In this document: one piece after another, positions 52,768-61,404 of the stretch
Layout of the letters: each line of letters starts with the position of its first letter
How positions within the stretch are numbered: position 1 is the first letter of the stretch
Assembly: GCF_030622045.1 (NCBI RefSeq)
Contig: NZ_CP130886.1
Coordinates: forward strand, 434,001 to 498,000
Source: Planctellipticum variicoloris
GTDB lineage: Bacteria > Planctomycetota > Planctomycetia > Planctomycetales > Planctomycetaceae
Reading direction: 5' to 3'
DNA: 64,000 nt
Made by a program: the position numbers and the translations under genes
Notes under the pieces: model-generated
What the model was told of the DNA's origin: nothing
Seen by the model: the letters and a program-made list of their open reading frames with translations, nothing else
Database searches by the model: none

Positions 52768-53562
52768 TCAGCCGACCTTCTGCAGCCGAGGCGTGGCGGT
52801 CGGGGCGATCACCAGCGGGAACTTCAACGTGAAGCAGGTTCCCGCACCGACGGCGCTCTCCACGCGGATCCGGCCGCCATGCGACTCCATCACGTCCTTC
52901 GCAAGCGACAGACCGAGGCCCGTTCCCCCCTGGCCTTGGGAATCGACTTCTTTCGTTGTGAAAAAAGGCTCAAAAATCTTCTTGAGCTTCTCGGCGGGGA
53001 TGCCCGAGCCGGTGTCGCGGACCATGATCTCGGCCAGACCGGCGGTCCCGTCGGAGCGGACGGCGACGGTCAGGTTGCCGCCGTTGGCCATCGCCTGGCG
53101 GGCGTTGATGATCAGGTTGAGCAGGACCTGCTGCACCTGGCCCGAGTTGACGCTGGCCCAGGGACGGCCTTCGAAGCGGGTTTCGACGCGGATCCGGTAA
53201 CGCTGCAAGTCTTTTTCGACGAGGATCAGGACGTCCTCGACGAGGTTGATCAGGTCCATCGGTTCCTTGCGGTCGCCCTGCGGCCGGGCGTACGAGAGCA
53301 TGCCGGTCGTGATCTTCGAGGCCCGCTGGCCGGCGGCGAGGATCTTGTCGAACGCTTTCTCGCGGGTGGCGACGTCTTTGTGCCGGATCCCCATCTTGGC
53401 GTAGTTGATGACCGTCGTGAGGATGTTGTTGAACTCGTGCGTGATGGAAGACGCCAGCGAACCGACGGCGCTCATCTTCTGCGCCTGCATCAGTTGCGCC
53501 TGAAGTTGCCGCACCTGCTGCTGAAGTTCCTCGACCTGCGCCTGCAACTCTCGTTCGCTCAT
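52768..53562 (-). CDS. Soluble sensor histidine kinase
   Basis: From the ATG at 53562 the protein is 264 residues. It starts with a short coiled coil (LQAQVEELQQQVRQLQAQLMQ, 7-27), then the histidine-phosphotransfer segment SSITHEFNNILT with His42, the ATP-binding N box LLNLIINARQAM, G1 DTGSGIPA, the F box FEPFFTTKEVD and G2 GTGLGLSLAKDV. It lacks a membrane segment or recognised sensor domain, so it probably needs a partner through the coiled coil. No response regulator gene is adjacent. An open frame upstream to 53793 is not conserved. The family resembles small NtrB-like kinases. Confidence 0.9.
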   Translation of the reverse strand: MSERELQAQVEELQQQVRQLQAQLMQAQKMSAVGSLASSITHEFNNILTTVINYAKMGIRHKDVATREKAFDKILAAGQRASKITTGMLSYARPQGDRKEPMDLINLVEDVLILVEKDLQRYRIRVETRFEGRPWASVNSGQVQQVLLNLIINARQAMANGGNLTVAVRSDGTAGLAEIMVRDTGSGIPAEKLKKIFEPFFTTKEVDSQGQGGTGLGLSLAKDVMESHGGRIRVESAVGAGTCFTLKFPLVIAPTATPRLQKVG

Positions 53563-53921
53563 GACCCGCCCTGGAAAACGCCTCTGCCGATCTTCACCGA
53601 GAGTGGCTATCGGACGGCGTCCCGAGAGAGCTTCATCGCGACTGCGCACGCCGGTGGAGTCCCCTGCAGGTCCCTCCGCAAGGGGGCTGTGGCGGGTCTG
53701 GCGGAACCGGGTTGAGTTTGCGGATTGCGCCGCACGTTGCCGGTTCCGCGAGCTGTTTCTCCAGGTGGCCGGTTTCTCGGAGAATGACGCCACCCGCGTG
53801 AAATGGGCGGTAAACGCCGTTCCGCAAGAATGTTATGTCCCTGACGCAAACGAGCTTTGTGCCGAAGCGGGAGAACAGAGAGAATGGGTGGTGTGGAAGT
53901 TGTGGCGATACCGTGGGGACT
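53563..53921. other. Gap without gene
   Basis: About 360 bp between the histidine-kinase start and the apgM stop. Nothing supported beyond a weak GGCG-GTAAA-CGCC hairpin near 53806; the kinase promoter should be here. Confidence 0.5.
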
Positions 53922-55121
53922 TTACGGTCGAAACAAGAGCGGCATCAGTTCGCAGCCCCGGTCCAGGCACAATCCGCTCGCCGCGGCGACCGCTTCGTCG
54001 TATGTCTCCGCTCCGGCTGGAGTGATGCCGGTCCCGCACAGGGCGAACGGGACGTAGCCGTGGCTGTGGGTCTTGGTCCGCAGAAATGTCGGGTGGTCGG
54101 GACAGATCAGCAGCCGATAGTCACCCTGATTCCGCAGGTATTCGTGCACCGGCGCGACGATGTGACGGTCCATGTTCTCCAGCGCCCGCACTTTCTCTGC
54201 GGCATTCCCTTCATGCGAGGCCTCGTCGGTCGCTTCGACGTGGACGACGACAAAGTCCGTGCCGGACCTGAGGGTTTCGATGGCGGCCTGTCCCTTGCCG
54301 GCGTAGTTGGTGTCGAGATACCCGGTGGCCCCTTCGACCTCCACCACCTGCCAGCCCAGCAACCGGCCCATTCCGCGGAGGAGGTCCACGGCGGTGATCA
54401 CGGCGGCGGTCTTCCCGAATCGGTCCAGGAACGGCGTCAGCGCCGGTCGCTGGCCCTGTCCCCACAGCCAGATCTGCGTGGCGGGGTGAGTGCCGCGCGA
54501 CAGGTTCTCGGGAACCCCGCGAAAGACGTCGACGCTCTGTCGCATGAGCTGCAGCAGCGCTTCAGATCCCGGTCCCTGCGGCAGATGCGGGGCGATTGGT
54601 TGATCGGTAATGTCGTGTGGCGGCGTGGTGAACGTCTCGCTGCTGAAGGGACCTTTGCAGTCGCCAGCGCGATACATCAATAGATTGCGATAACTCACTC
54701 CCGGGCAGAACTGCCAGTGGCTGCCCGACGGAAGCGCCTGCTGCATTTTCTCCAAGAGCAGCCGCCCCAGTTCACTGGAGATCTGCTCGGCGGTGAAACT
54801 CTTCATGACGCCGTCGAGAACGGTCACCAGATTGCAGCGAACGGCCCAGTCGTTGTCGCCAAGTTCGATTCCCTGCGCGGCGGCTTCGATCGGGGCGCGG
54901 CCGGTATGGAACCGCAGCGGGTCGTAGCCGAAGAGACTCATCGTGCCGACGTCGGATCCTGAGGGCATTGAAGCCGGCACATGATCGGCCCGCCCGACGA
55001 CGCCTGAGCTGGCGACGGCATCCATCTGGGGAATCTCCGCCGCCTGCAGCGGCGTTTTGCCTCCCAGGGAAGGCTGGGGTTCGTCAGCGACGCCATCGGG
55101 AATGATCAGGACGTATTTCAT
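53922..55121 (-). CDS. apgM: Cofactor-independent phosphoglycerate mutase, archaeal type
   Basis: A 399-residue alkaline-phosphatase-fold mutase interconverting 3- and 2-phosphoglycerate in glycolysis/gluconeogenesis, of the archaeal aPGM branch. MKYVLIIPDGVADEPQPSLGGKTPLQAA has the metal-binding start (Asp10), SGSDVGTMSLFGYDP the nucleophile serine region, and VHVEATDEASHEGN plus CPDHPTFLRTKTHSHGYVP complete the metal site. The ATG at 55121 is the conserved start; the frame is open to 55142. It may be cotranscribed with nadE, which lies upstream on the same strand beyond the tRNA-like tail. Confidence 0.93.
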   Translation of the reverse strand: MKYVLIIPDGVADEPQPSLGGKTPLQAAEIPQMDAVASSGVVGRADHVPASMPSGSDVGTMSLFGYDPLRFHTGRAPIEAAAQGIELGDNDWAVRCNLVTVLDGVMKSFTAEQISSELGRLLLEKMQQALPSGSHWQFCPGVSYRNLLMYRAGDCKGPFSSETFTTPPHDITDQPIAPHLPQGPGSEALLQLMRQSVDVFRGVPENLSRGTHPATQIWLWGQGQRPALTPFLDRFGKTAAVITAVDLLRGMGRLLGWQVVEVEGATGYLDTNYAGKGQAAIETLRSGTDFVVVHVEATDEASHEGNAAEKVRALENMDRHIVAPVHEYLRNQGDYRLLICPDHPTFLRTKTHSHGYVPFALCGTGITPAGAETYDEAVAAASGLCLDRGCELMPLLFRP

Positions 55122-55142
55122 GGGTCGGCAAGTTTTCGTCAT

Positions 55143-55214
55143 TGCGTGGATTGGGTGACTCGAACCCGGATTATGGCCGGGCAGCCCGCGGATTTTCGAG
55201 TCCGGTGCGTCTAC
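55143..55214 (-). pseudogene. tRNA-like fragment overlapping the nadE stop codon
   Basis: On the minus strand the sequence GTAGACGCACCGGACTCG followed by AAAATCCG resembles the D-arm end and anticodon arm of a Leu- or Ser-type tRNA, and GGGTTCGAGTCACCC 40 nt later resembles a T arm. The TAG at 55213-55211 is the nadE stop. The 5' acceptor and D-stem are missing and the T stem pairs only out of register, so it is not a working tRNA. It may be a remnant of integration at a tRNA gene. Confidence 0.4.
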
Positions 55215-56875
55215 TCGATTTCAAACTTTGCGGCCATCGGCATCCGGCGTCCGCTGCCAAAGGCCCGCGGCGAGAGCTTGATGCCGGGGGGCATCTGCCG
55301 GCGCTTGAATTCGTTGCGGTCGAGCCGGCGGGCGACCCATTTCACCGTTTCCGCCGGGTGCAGTTTGCTGAGAGTCTCGACCGACAGTTCGTCCTCGACC
55401 AGCCCCTGCAGGATGGCATCCAAAACGGGGTAAGGGGGGAGGGTGTCCTGATCGAACTGGTCGGGGGCCAGTTCGGCGCTGGGGGGCTTGTCGATCACAT
55501 GCCGGGGGATGACTTCCCGGCCCTCGCGGACATCGTTGATGTAGCGGCAGATGGCGTAGACGTCGCGTTTCAGCAGGTCGCACAGGACGGCGAAGCCGCC
55601 GGCCATGTCGCCGTAGAGCGTGCAATAGCCGACGGCCAGTTCGCTCTTGTTTCCAGTGGCCAGCGCCAGCCAGCCGTAGTGATTGCTGCGGATCATCACC
55701 ATCGCCCCGCGGATGCGGGCCTGCAGGTTCTGATCGGCCAGCCCCGCGGGCGACAGGGCCAGATCCGCTCCGACGACGGGAGTGGCCTCATAGGACTTGT
55801 GGACGGCGTCGATCGGCACGATCTGAGCGTCGATTCCCAGGTTTTCCGCCAGTTTGCGGGCGTCGCTGATGCTGTGGTCGGTACTGTAGCGGCTGGGCAT
55901 CAGCAGACCGTGAACGTGATCCGGGCCGCAGGCTTTGGCGGCAATATAGGCGGCGAGCGTGCTGTCGATTCCGCCCGACAACCCCAGCACGCAGTCGGTG
56001 AAACCCGACTTCCGCATGTAGTCCCCGAGGCCCAGAATGAGTGCATCGAGCAGATCGGCGGGCGGCGGAACGTCGCGCGGCGGAACGGGCTGCGGCAATC
56101 GGTCCAGGTCGACCATTGCGAACTGTGACTCAAAGCCCTTCAGCCGGAGGATACAGCTTCCGCGTCCATCAAGCACAACGCTGTGGCCGTCGAAGACCAG
56201 GTCGTCGTTGCCGCCGGCCTGATTGACAAAGACAAACGGCAGGTGATGGCGGTCGACGTGCCGACGGAGAATTCCGTCCCGGCGGTTTACCTTGCCCGCC
56301 TCAAACGGGCTGGCGGAAACATTGATCAGAATCTCTGCCCCCGCCGCGGCGAGTTGGGCCACCGGATCGGGCAACAGATACGGGTCCGTGTGGTAAAACG
56401 TGTCCGCCTCGCCCCACCAGGCGTCCTCGCAGATATGCACGCCCAGCTTCCGACCTCGGAATTCGATGGGGCGGACGCGATCGGCGGGGCGGAAGTAGCG
56501 CCGCTCGTCAAAGACGTCATAGTTCGGCAGGAGCAGTTTGTGGATCGTGTCGACGATCTGGCCGTCGGCCAGCAGGCTGCAGGCGTTGGCGACCCGGTCA
56601 TCCGGCAAGCCGCGGGCCGACGGATGCCCGACCAGCAGAGCCAGCCGGCCGCCGGCCGTCCGGGCGGCCAGCTTCTCCACGGCCCGGTCGCAGGCGACCG
56701 CAAAGCCTTCCCGCAGCAGCAGGTCCTTGGGGGGATAGCCGCTGATGACCAGTTCGCTGCAGACCAGCAGATCGGCGCCCGCCGTTTCGGCCTCGGCAAT
56801 TGCCCGTTCGATCAGCCGGATGTTCCCCGACAAATCCCCCACAGTCGGGTTGAGCTGAGCCAGCGCAATCTTCAT
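55211..56875 (-). CDS. nadE: Glutamine-dependent NAD+ synthetase
   Basis: From the ATG at 56875 the protein is 554 residues, the size of the two-domain enzyme. The N-terminal nitrilase-type glutaminase has the triad Glu41, Lys113 and Cys149 (HICED); the C-terminal synthetase has the PP-loop SGGIDST (300-306) and [12 protein letters not shown]. It amidates deamido-NAD with ammonia from glutamine using ATP, in the cytoplasm. The last residues AAKFEIE and stop run directly into a tRNA-like stretch. It diverges from the PpiC-type gene across 167 bp; apgM lies downstream on the same strand. Confidence 0.95.
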   Translation of the reverse strand: MKIALAQLNPTVGDLSGNIRLIERAIAEAETAGADLLVCSELVISGYPPKDLLLREGFAVACDRAVEKLAARTAGGRLALLVGHPSARGLPDDRVANACSLLADGQIVDTIHKLLLPNYDVFDERRYFRPADRVRPIEFRGRKLGVHICEDAWWGEADTFYHTDPYLLPDPVAQLAAAGAEILINVSASPFEAGKVNRRDGILRRHVDRHHLPFVFVNQAGGNDDLVFDGHSVVLDGRGSCILRLKGFESQFAMVDLDRLPQPVPPRDVPPPADLLDALILGLGDYMRKSGFTDCVLGLSGGIDSTLAAYIAAKACGPDHVHGLLMPSRYSTDHSISDARKLAENLGIDAQIVPIDAVHKSYEATPVVGADLALSPAGLADQNLQARIRGAMVMIRSNHYGWLALATGNKSELAVGYCTLYGDMAGGFAVLCDLLKRDVYAICRYINDVREGREVIPRHVIDKPPSAELAPDQFDQDTLPPYPVLDAILQGLVEDELSVETLSKLHPAETVKWVARRLDRNEFKRRQMPPGIKLSPRAFGSGRRMPMAAKFEIE

Positions 56876-57041
56876 TCGACACACATTTTCAAGAGGACGA
56901 CCGAAATCGGGTCCGGCGGGGCGCCCGATGCCGTTCCGCATGCAGTCGGCCCGACGCATTTCGCCCGGAACTCGCGGATGGGTATACTACCCGAACATCG
57001 ATTTGACCCGTACTGTGCCGACGTGCCGGGAAGGATTCTCC

Positions 57042-57941
57042 GTGTCCGCCAGCTCCCTCATGCTCTTGACGGTCCTGATTGCGCCCTGGTTCGCCGACGC
57101 CGACGAACCGGGCTATGTTGCCCAGGTCGACGGTCAGAAGATTTCGATCCGCGACGTCACGTTTCTGGCGGAGCTGCGCGGCGAACCGCTCGACCGTGGA
57201 GCGAAGATTCCCGATCGCATCGTCGACGAGGCCATCGACCGAGAGCTGATCCGGCAGTTTCTCGCGGAGAAAAAGGTCACTGCCCATCCGGAACTTCTCG
57301 CCCAGCAGTTGCAGCAGGTCGAGGCGCTGATTCGCCGTCGGCAGGAGGAGCCAGAGGCGTTCCTCACGCGGCTCGGGTTCACGCAGGAACAGCTCGAACA
57401 GGAGCTTTCGCTGCCGCTGGCCTGGGCGGAATACGTCCGACGAACGGTTCATGCAACGCAGATTCGCCAGTATTTCGACGAGCATCGGTCCGAGTTCGAC
57501 GGGACAAAAATCCGCGCCCGGCACATTGTTCTACAGCTTCCCAAAGACGCGCCTCCGAAGGATCTTGAGATCCGTCAACAGCGACTGGCCGCCGTTCGCA
57601 AGGAAATTCTGGCCGGCCAACGAGACTTCGCCGCCGCCGCCCGCGAGATCTCCGAGTCTCCCAGTAAAGAAACTGGCGGCGACCTGGGGATCATTCCTTT
57701 CCGCGGTCGAATTCCCGCTTCGGTGGCGCAGGCCGCCTTTCGCCTCCAGTCCGGCGAGATCACCGAACCGGTGGTCAGTCCGTTCGGCGTCCATCTGGTG
57801 TTCGTCGAGGAGCGGATTCCCGGGCAATTAAGCCTGGAAGACGCACGGCCGCAGATTCTGGAGGTGTTCGGCAAGGGGATCTGGGAGCAGACTGCGAAAC
57901 AGCAGCGGGGCAAAGTGAAGATCACTCGCCCCAAACTGTAG
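57042..57941 (+). CDS. Exported PpiC/parvulin-type peptidyl-prolyl isomerase (SurA-like)
   Basis: Start GTG at 57042, with GGAAGGA 6 nt upstream, gives 299 residues and a short signal peptide (MLLTVLIAPWFADA). An N-terminal helical chaperone-like part (about 30-150: VDGQKISIRDVTF, QQLQQVEALIRRRQEEPEAF) is followed by a parvulin domain (about 155-260) with RARHIVLQLPKDAPPKDLEI, FAAAAREISESPSKETGGDLG and GEITEPVVSPFGVHLVFVEER. This is the layout of SurA and PrsA, which fold exported proteins. A candidate promoter is TTCGCC (56960) with TATACT (56983), spacing 17. The MMPL gene follows 66 bp after. Confidence 0.88.
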   Translation: MSASSLMLLTVLIAPWFADADEPGYVAQVDGQKISIRDVTFLAELRGEPLDRGAKIPDRIVDEAIDRELIRQFLAEKKVTAHPELLAQQLQQVEALIRRRQEEPEAFLTRLGFTQEQLEQELSLPLAWAEYVRRTVHATQIRQYFDEHRSEFDGTKIRARHIVLQLPKDAPPKDLEIRQQRLAAVRKEILAGQRDFAAAAREISESPSKETGGDLGIIPFRGRIPASVAQAAFRLQSGEITEPVVSPFGVHLVFVEERIPGQLSLEDARPQILEVFGKGIWEQTAKQQRGKVKITRPKL

Positions 57942-58007
57942 TGGCGACCGCTGCTGACTTCCGCTGAAGCGTTTCCTCCCCCTTACTTCCGTCAAGAACG
58001 TCGCACT

Positions 58008-60281
58008 ATGGAGCCCGCCGAACCGCCTTCCACGACCAGCCCGGACTCAACACCGGACTGGACGCAGATGCTGGCTGGCTGGCTGATCGGGCTGTGGCCG
58101 TTTCTGGGGATCGGAGCCCTGATCCTCGCGGCGCTCGCCTGGTTTCCGGCGTCGCGACTGCAGTTCGAACAGTCGATTGAGTCGCTTTACGCCGAGTCTC
58201 ACCCGCGGCTGATCGATTACCGCGTCAGCCGGAACACGTTTGGCGGTGACGAATTCGTCATCGTCTCCTACGCCGATCCCGATCTGTTCGAAGATGCCGA
58301 ATCCAACAAGCTGTCGCAGGCGGCGCAGGATCGGATCAACGCTCTCGCGGATAAAATCCGTGCTCTGTCGGGCATCGAGCCGGGGAGCATTCAGAGTCTG
58401 GCCGACGCGCTCCGGTTTCCATACGGCCGCAGCAAGATCCGGGAGTTCCTGACGGGAATTCTGCTGGGTTCCGACGGCGTGACGACGGCGATCGTCGCGC
58501 GGCTCAAGCCGCCCGGGGCCGCGGCGCCGCCCCGGGCGGAAACCTTCCGTGAGATCCGGGAGATTGCCGCCGCGCACGAACTGCCCGCTGTAGTAGTCGG
58601 AGAACCGATCCAGGTCCACGAGATGTTTCGCTATGTGGAAGAAGACGGGGGCACGCTGGGGGCGGCGTCGACCGGTCTGCTGATGATCGTGATTATCGTT
58701 CTGTTTCGCAGCCTGCGCTGGATGCTGCTGCCGATTATTGTGGTGCAGGTCTCGCTCCTCTGGACGCGGGCGGTGCTGGTCTTGAGCGGGCTGCAGCTCA
58801 GCATGGTCAGCTCGATGCTGAATTCACTGGTGACGATCATCGGCATTGCCACAGTCATGCACGTCACTGTCCGCTATCGAGACAAACGGGCGACGCTTGG
58901 CCGGGTCGACGCCGCCCGGGCGACGTTGGCGGAATTGATCGTGCCGACATTCTGGACCATTGTGACCACGGCCTCGGGCTTTGCCGCGCTGATCACCAGC
59001 CACATTCTGCCGGTCGCAAGCTTCGGCGTGATGATGACGCTGGCGACCCTGATGGTTGCTGTCGCCGCGGCGGCGATCGTACCGGCGGGAATCCTGCTGG
59101 GCCGGGTCACTCAGACTCCATCCGTTGTCCCGGCCGAACATCTGATCGCCGGTGCGCTCTCTCGGATCACGGGGGCGGTTGAACGGGCGCCGCTGCTGAT
59201 TGGCGTCAGCATGGCGACGCTGATGACCGTCTGCGGAGCCGGGCTGTTTCGTCTCCAGGTGGAAACGGACTTCAGCAAGAATTTCCGGGCGGAAAGCCCG
59301 GTGGTGAAGGCGCTGGAGTTCTTTGAATCCAAGCTGGGGGGGGCGGGAACCTGGGAAGTGAGCTTTCCGGCTCCGGCTCGGTTGACCGAAGAATTTCTCG
59401 GTCAGGTCCGCGGGCTGGCTGACGACCTGCGTCAGCTCGAACTTCGCACGACGCAGGATCGACTGACCAAAGTCGTTTCGATCACGGATGGGCTGGACCT
59501 GATTCCCGAGCGGATTCTGTTCACTCGGCTGTCGCTGGAGACCCGGCTGGGCCTCCTCAGCGGCATTCAGTCCGAATTCACCTCCAGCCTCTACAACCCC
59601 AAAGCCGGCCGGATGCGGATCATGCTGCGGGCCATGGAGCGGCAGCCTTCCGAGACAAAACTCAAGCTGATTGAGGACGTCGAACAACTGGCCCGCAAGC
59701 GGTTTCCGGAATCGAACGCCACCGGGCTGTTTGTCCTGCTGACGTTTATTATTGAAAGTCTGATGAGCGACCAGCTCACCAGTTCGCTCCTGGCGGGGGC
59801 GGCGCTGACCATTCAGATGTCGATCGCGTTTCGCAGTCTGCGGATCGGCCTGATTTCACTGATCCCTAATATTTTTCCGATTTTGCTGGTCATCGGTACG
59901 ATGGGCTGGATCGGACTGCCGGTGAACATTGCCACCGCGATGATCGCCAGCGTCTCGCTCGGACTGACGGTCGATTCCAGTGTGCACTATATCACGTCGT
60001 ATCACGCCGCCAGACGTCGCGGCGCCTCGGTCAGCGAAGCACTTGACGCCACCAGCCAAGGGGTCGGGCTGGCCCTGGTGTTTGCCAATGTGGCGCTCGT
60101 GGCGGGATTTTCGGTGCTGACCCTCTCGCACTTTATCCCGCTGGTCTATTTTGGAATTCTCGTGAGCGTCTCGATGCTGGGCGGCTTGTTCGGCAATCTC
60201 GTACTGCTACCGCTTCTCTTGCGGATGGTGGACGCAAGGCCATATGGCTCTTCCGATCCCGCCCCCGCATGCGACGTGTGA
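58008..60281 (+). CDS. MMPL/RND-superfamily transporter
   Basis: A 757-residue membrane protein with the RND layout: helix near 25-45, a large periplasmic loop (about 50-215), five helices (about 215-365), a short linker, another helix (about 395), a second periplasmic loop (about 410-560) and the final bundle. Helices with LITSHILPVASFGVMMTLATL and the sequence LGLTVDSSVHYITSY, whose Asp is the proton-relay candidate, are typical of the MMPL subgroup, which exports lipids or hydrophobic molecules. The ATG at 58008 follows the PpiC gene by 66 bp. The ECF sigma gene begins 67 bp after its end. Confidence 0.9.
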   Translation: MEPAEPPSTTSPDSTPDWTQMLAGWLIGLWPFLGIGALILAALAWFPASRLQFEQSIESLYAESHPRLIDYRVSRNTFGGDEFVIVSYADPDLFEDAESNKLSQAAQDRINALADKIRALSGIEPGSIQSLADALRFPYGRSKIREFLTGILLGSDGVTTAIVARLKPPGAAAPPRAETFREIREIAAAHELPAVVVGEPIQVHEMFRYVEEDGGTLGAASTGLLMIVIIVLFRSLRWMLLPIIVVQVSLLWTRAVLVLSGLQLSMVSSMLNSLVTIIGIATVMHVTVRYRDKRATLGRVDAARATLAELIVPTFWTIVTTASGFAALITSHILPVASFGVMMTLATLMVAVAAAAIVPAGILLGRVTQTPSVVPAEHLIAGALSRITGAVERAPLLIGVSMATLMTVCGAGLFRLQVETDFSKNFRAESPVVKALEFFESKLGGAGTWEVSFPAPARLTEEFLGQVRGLADDLRQLELRTTQDRLTKVVSITDGLDLIPERILFTRLSLETRLGLLSGIQSEFTSSLYNPKAGRMRIMLRAMERQPSETKLKLIEDVEQLARKRFPESNATGLFVLLTFIIESLMSDQLTSSLLAGAALTIQMSIAFRSLRIGLISLIPNIFPILLVIGTMGWIGLPVNIATAMIASVSLGLTVDSSVHYITSYHAARRRGASVSEALDATSQGVGLALVFANVALVAGFSVLTLSHFIPLVYFGILVSVSMLGGLFGNLVLLPLLLRMVDARPYGSSDPAPACDV

Positions 60282-60348
60282 GACTTTCCGCCCGCTTGCG
60301 TCCTGTCCGCAGCGGGAAAGTGCCTGGCAGGGCGATTCCAGGGAGCCA

Positions 60349-60882
60349 ATGACGGCACCGTCCCGCAATGCATGGTCTCAGCAGATCGCCGGGTGGTACG
60401 AGGCGTACGCGCGGGAGTTGTGGGCGCTGTATTACACGATCTGCAGCGACCCGGAGCGGTCGACGGAGGCGGTGCAGGAGGCGTTTCTCCGGCTGCAGGA
60501 ACACCGGGGAGAGCCGATTCGCGATCCCAAAGGCTGGTTGTTGTTCGTGGGACGCAACTGGCTGCGGGATCAGGCCCGACGGAAAGCCAGTTCGGTGAAA
60601 TCCAACGTCGAGTTTCACGACCTGACAGAGTCCCACAGTGGGCCGGAAGAGGAGTTTTTCCGACATGAGCTGCAGCTTTCCATGCGGGAGGCGCTCGCGG
60701 AGCTGCGGGAGGAGGATCGGGAAGTGCTGGTCCTGCGGTACGCGCTCGGCTGGTCCTCCCAGAGAATCGGCGAACAGCTCGGGGTTCGGGCCGCTTCGGT
60801 CGATATGCGACTGACGCGCGCCCGCCAGCGCCTGGCCGTCGTCCTGAACCGCATGCAGATCGAACCTCCCGAAAGCGACTGA
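60349..60882 (+). CDS. ECF-type RNA polymerase sigma factor
   Basis: A 177-residue sigma-70 family factor with regions 2 and 4 only. Region 2: QIAGWYEAYARELWALYYTI to PKGWLLFVGRNWLRDQARRK (about 12-80). Region 4: LREEDREVLVLRYALGWSSQRIGEQLGVRAASVDMRLTRARQRL (about 115-160), with a helix-turn-helix near SQRIGEQLGV-AASVDMRL. It would direct RNA polymerase to promoters for envelope stress or transport genes. Start at the ATG 60349 with GGGAG very close upstream; a GTG-less alternative ATG at 60244 overlaps the MMPL gene. The next gene is a small membrane protein, a possible anti-sigma factor. Confidence 0.9.
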   Translation: MTAPSRNAWSQQIAGWYEAYARELWALYYTICSDPERSTEAVQEAFLRLQEHRGEPIRDPKGWLLFVGRNWLRDQARRKASSVKSNVEFHDLTESHSGPEEEFFRHELQLSMREALAELREEDREVLVLRYALGWSSQRIGEQLGVRAASVDMRLTRARQRLAVVLNRMQIEPPESD

Positions 60883-60930
60883 TTCGTTTCCCGCAAACCG
60901 ACCCTTGCCCCCGATTGCAGCCTGAGAGCC

Positions 60931-61404
60931 ATGACTGATTCCCATCCCTGGACCGACGCCGATGTCGACCGCGCACTGACGCGGTTCTTCGCCGCCGAAT
61001 GGCCGTCGGAAATGCCAGGCGTCCCGCCGCGGCCTGCGATCCGGCAGTCGCCGGCCCCGGCCCGCCGACAACGTCGCCAGGCGACGCGCGGGACAGTGGC
61101 GACGATCGTCTCGGCAATCGTTGTGGCCGGGCTGCTGATTGTGATCGCTCCGCCAGACCGACAACCGCCAGCCGTCATTCAAACGACAGAGAAGCCGCCT
61201 CAGGAAGTCGTCGTGACCGTGACGGAACCGGGGCCGCGGGAAATCTTTGCGACGACCGCCGGCCTGATGCGGCAACAGACGGACCTGAAGGTGACCACGG
61301 TTTCGTGGGTTGCTCCGGATTCCGGCGAAGCGATCGAGTGGCAAGTTCCCGAACTGGCGATCGACATTGTGCCCGTGGCATCCAACGATGCAGGAGACCA
61401 TTGA
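60931..61404 (+). CDS. Single-span membrane protein, possible anti-sigma factor
   Basis: A 157-residue protein with a cytoplasmic N-terminal part containing WTDADVDRALTRFFAAEWPSEMP (7-29) and RRQRRQATR before one membrane helix (about 54-73, GTVATIVSAIVVAGLLIVIA). The periplasmic part (75-157) is Pro- and Val-rich. The position directly after an ECF sigma gene, and an N-terminal cytoplasmic helix with a single membrane span, are those of anti-sigma factors, but no known anti-sigma zinc motif (HxxxCxxC) is present. Its stop codon overlaps the start of the next gene by 1 nt. Confidence 0.7.
   Translation: MTDSHPWTDADVDRALTRFFAAEWPSEMPGVPPRPAIRQSPAPARRQRRQATRGTVATIVSAIVVAGLLIVIAPPDRQPPAVIQTTEKPPQEVVVTVTEPGPREIFATTAGLMRQQTDLKVTTVSWVAPDSGEAIEWQVPELAIDIVPVASNDAGDH

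Noticed and set aside
53561-54025. A 154-codon plus-strand open frame
   Set aside because: It overlaps the apgM gene, has no ribosome site and shows no recognisable product.
60999-61403. Upstream extension of the PDZ protein frame
   Set aside because: It runs through the membrane-protein gene in another frame; the signal peptide, ribosome site and TGATG overlap place the start at 61404.
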